A stretch of 6,980 nucleotides of DNA from contig JAUSPW010000382.1 of NCBI GenBank assembly GCA_030652635.1, forward strand, positions 1 to 6,980. Direction: 5' to 3'. A program made the position numbers and the translations under genes. The DNA comes from Pseudohongiella sp. (GTDB lineage: Bacteria > Pseudomonadota > Gammaproteobacteria > Pseudomonadales > Pseudohongiellaceae). Of this stretch, positions 6,350 through 6,980 are shown in pieces (within the stretch, counting starts at the first letter, position 1; every line of letters begins with the position of its first letter). The notes beneath the pieces are model-generated. The model saw only the letters and a list, made by a program, of their open reading frames with translations. It searched no databases and was not told where the DNA came from.

Positions 6350-6980
6350 ATGTCTGAATCAATCCAACAATCTTTACCCGCGGCGCCGTCATCATCGCCG
6401 ACGGCGCCCACTCCTACCCCCTGGCAGACGCTTGTGCAGGTGGTGCCATTTATACGCCCTTATACGCGTCAATTGATGGTCGCGACCACCGCGTTAATTT
6501 TTACGGCAGCCATTACTCTCGGGCTTGTGCAATATGCGCGCATCATTGTAGATGCCGGGTTTGTTGCCGGTTCAGCGCAGACGCTGGGACAGGCAGTGCT
6601 GGCATTCCTGTTGGTTTCCATCTTGCAGGCGTTCGGCACCTTTGCGCGTTTTTACTGGGTATCGTGGCTTGGGGAACGCGTCACGGCAGACATCCGCAAG
6701 GCTGTGTTTAACCATTTGTTGCAGATGCATCCCTCGTATTTTGAAGAAAACATCAGCGGAGAAATCCAGTCGCGCATCACAACCGACACAACCCTGATAC
6801 AGACCGTCATTGGATCGTCAGCGTCAATCGCGCTGCGCAACTTCCTGTTGCTGGTCGGTGGCGTGGTGTTTTTGTTTATCACCAACCCGCGGCTGACCAG
6901 TGTTGTACTTTTCTGTATTCCACTGGTCATTGGGCCGATTGTAATTTTTGGCCGCCGGGTGCGCAAACAATCGCGCAAGA
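6350..6980 (+). CDS. MsbA-related ABC exporter (transmembrane domain half), 5' part, runs off window
   Basis: An open frame of 210 codons starts at the ATG at 6350 and continues past the window edge without a stop. An in-frame TGA at 6335-6337 rules out an earlier start. There is no good Shine-Dalgarno sequence before the ATG, so a slightly later start cannot be excluded. Residues 1-24 are low complexity, rich in Ser, Pro, Ala and Thr. From WQTLVQVVPFIRPYTRQL on, it is a type I ABC exporter membrane domain, with hydrophobic segments at about 42-63, 80-100, 163-180 and 184-202. Conserved stretches are FYWVSWLGERVTADIRKAVF, HPSYFEENISGEIQSRITTD and TLIQTVIGSS. This pattern is typical of the gammaproteobacterial MsbA-related family (TIGR02204-like, from memory), in which membrane and ATPase domains are fused. 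The ATPase half would lie to the right. Such proteins form homodimers in the inner membrane and probably export lipids or other hydrophobic compounds. The substrate is unknown. Confidence 0.9.
   Translation, partial: MSESIQQSLPAAPSSSPTAPTPTPWQTLVQVVPFIRPYTRQLMVATTALIFTAAITLGLVQYARIIVDAGFVAGSAQTLGQAVLAFLLVSILQAFGTFARFYWVSWLGERVTADIRKAVFNHLLQMHPSYFEENISGEIQSRITTDTTLIQTVIGSSASIALRNFLLLVGGVVFLFITNPRLTSVVLFCIPLVIGPIVIFGRRVRKQSRK

Noticed and set aside
6652..6978. An open frame on the - strand within the ABC exporter gene
   Set aside because: The + strand reading gives a textbook ABC exporter membrane domain, while the - strand translation has no recognisable features.

Overview
The window reads as ordinary, densely coding chromosome of a gammaproteobacterium, probably an aquatic or marine heterotroph. 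The clues are a moderately GC-rich composition, a MacB/FtsX-type permease, an MsbA-related exporter and an MHS-family symporter of gammaproteobacterial style. Genus-level placement is not possible from the sequence alone. I see no mobile elements, CRISPR arrays, tRNAs or rRNAs, and no gap between genes longer than about 200 bases.

Layout from left to right: (1) the 3' part of an FtsX-like ABC transporter permease, + strand, whose start lies before the window, closed by a stem-loop terminator; (2) a complete MFS transporter of the metabolite:H+ symporter (MHS) type, + strand; (3) a three-gene block on the - strand, convergent with the MFS gene. In transcription order this block is a secreted PEBP/YbhB-like protein, a secreted M1-family zinc metallopeptidase, and a small exported DUF6702-like protein whose GTG start overlaps the peptidase stop; (4) a 196-base divergent intergenic region with a candidate promoter for the block; (5) the 5' part of an MsbA-related ABC exporter, + strand, running off the right edge.

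The - strand block is the part most worth attention. All three products carry N-terminal signal peptides, so they should meet in the periplasm or beyond. The spacings (45 bases, then a 4-base overlap) suggest one transcript, with the last two genes translationally coupled. The M1 enzyme has a complete zinc site and a recognisable, though altered, aminopeptidase motif. DUF6702-like proteins are, as I recall, found beside M1 peptidases in other bacteria. PEBP proteins include known peptidase inhibitors in eukaryotes. An exported peptidase with a dedicated partner and a possible inhibitor or ligand-binding protein is therefore a reasonable but untested reading. The flanking transporters show no clear functional link to the block.
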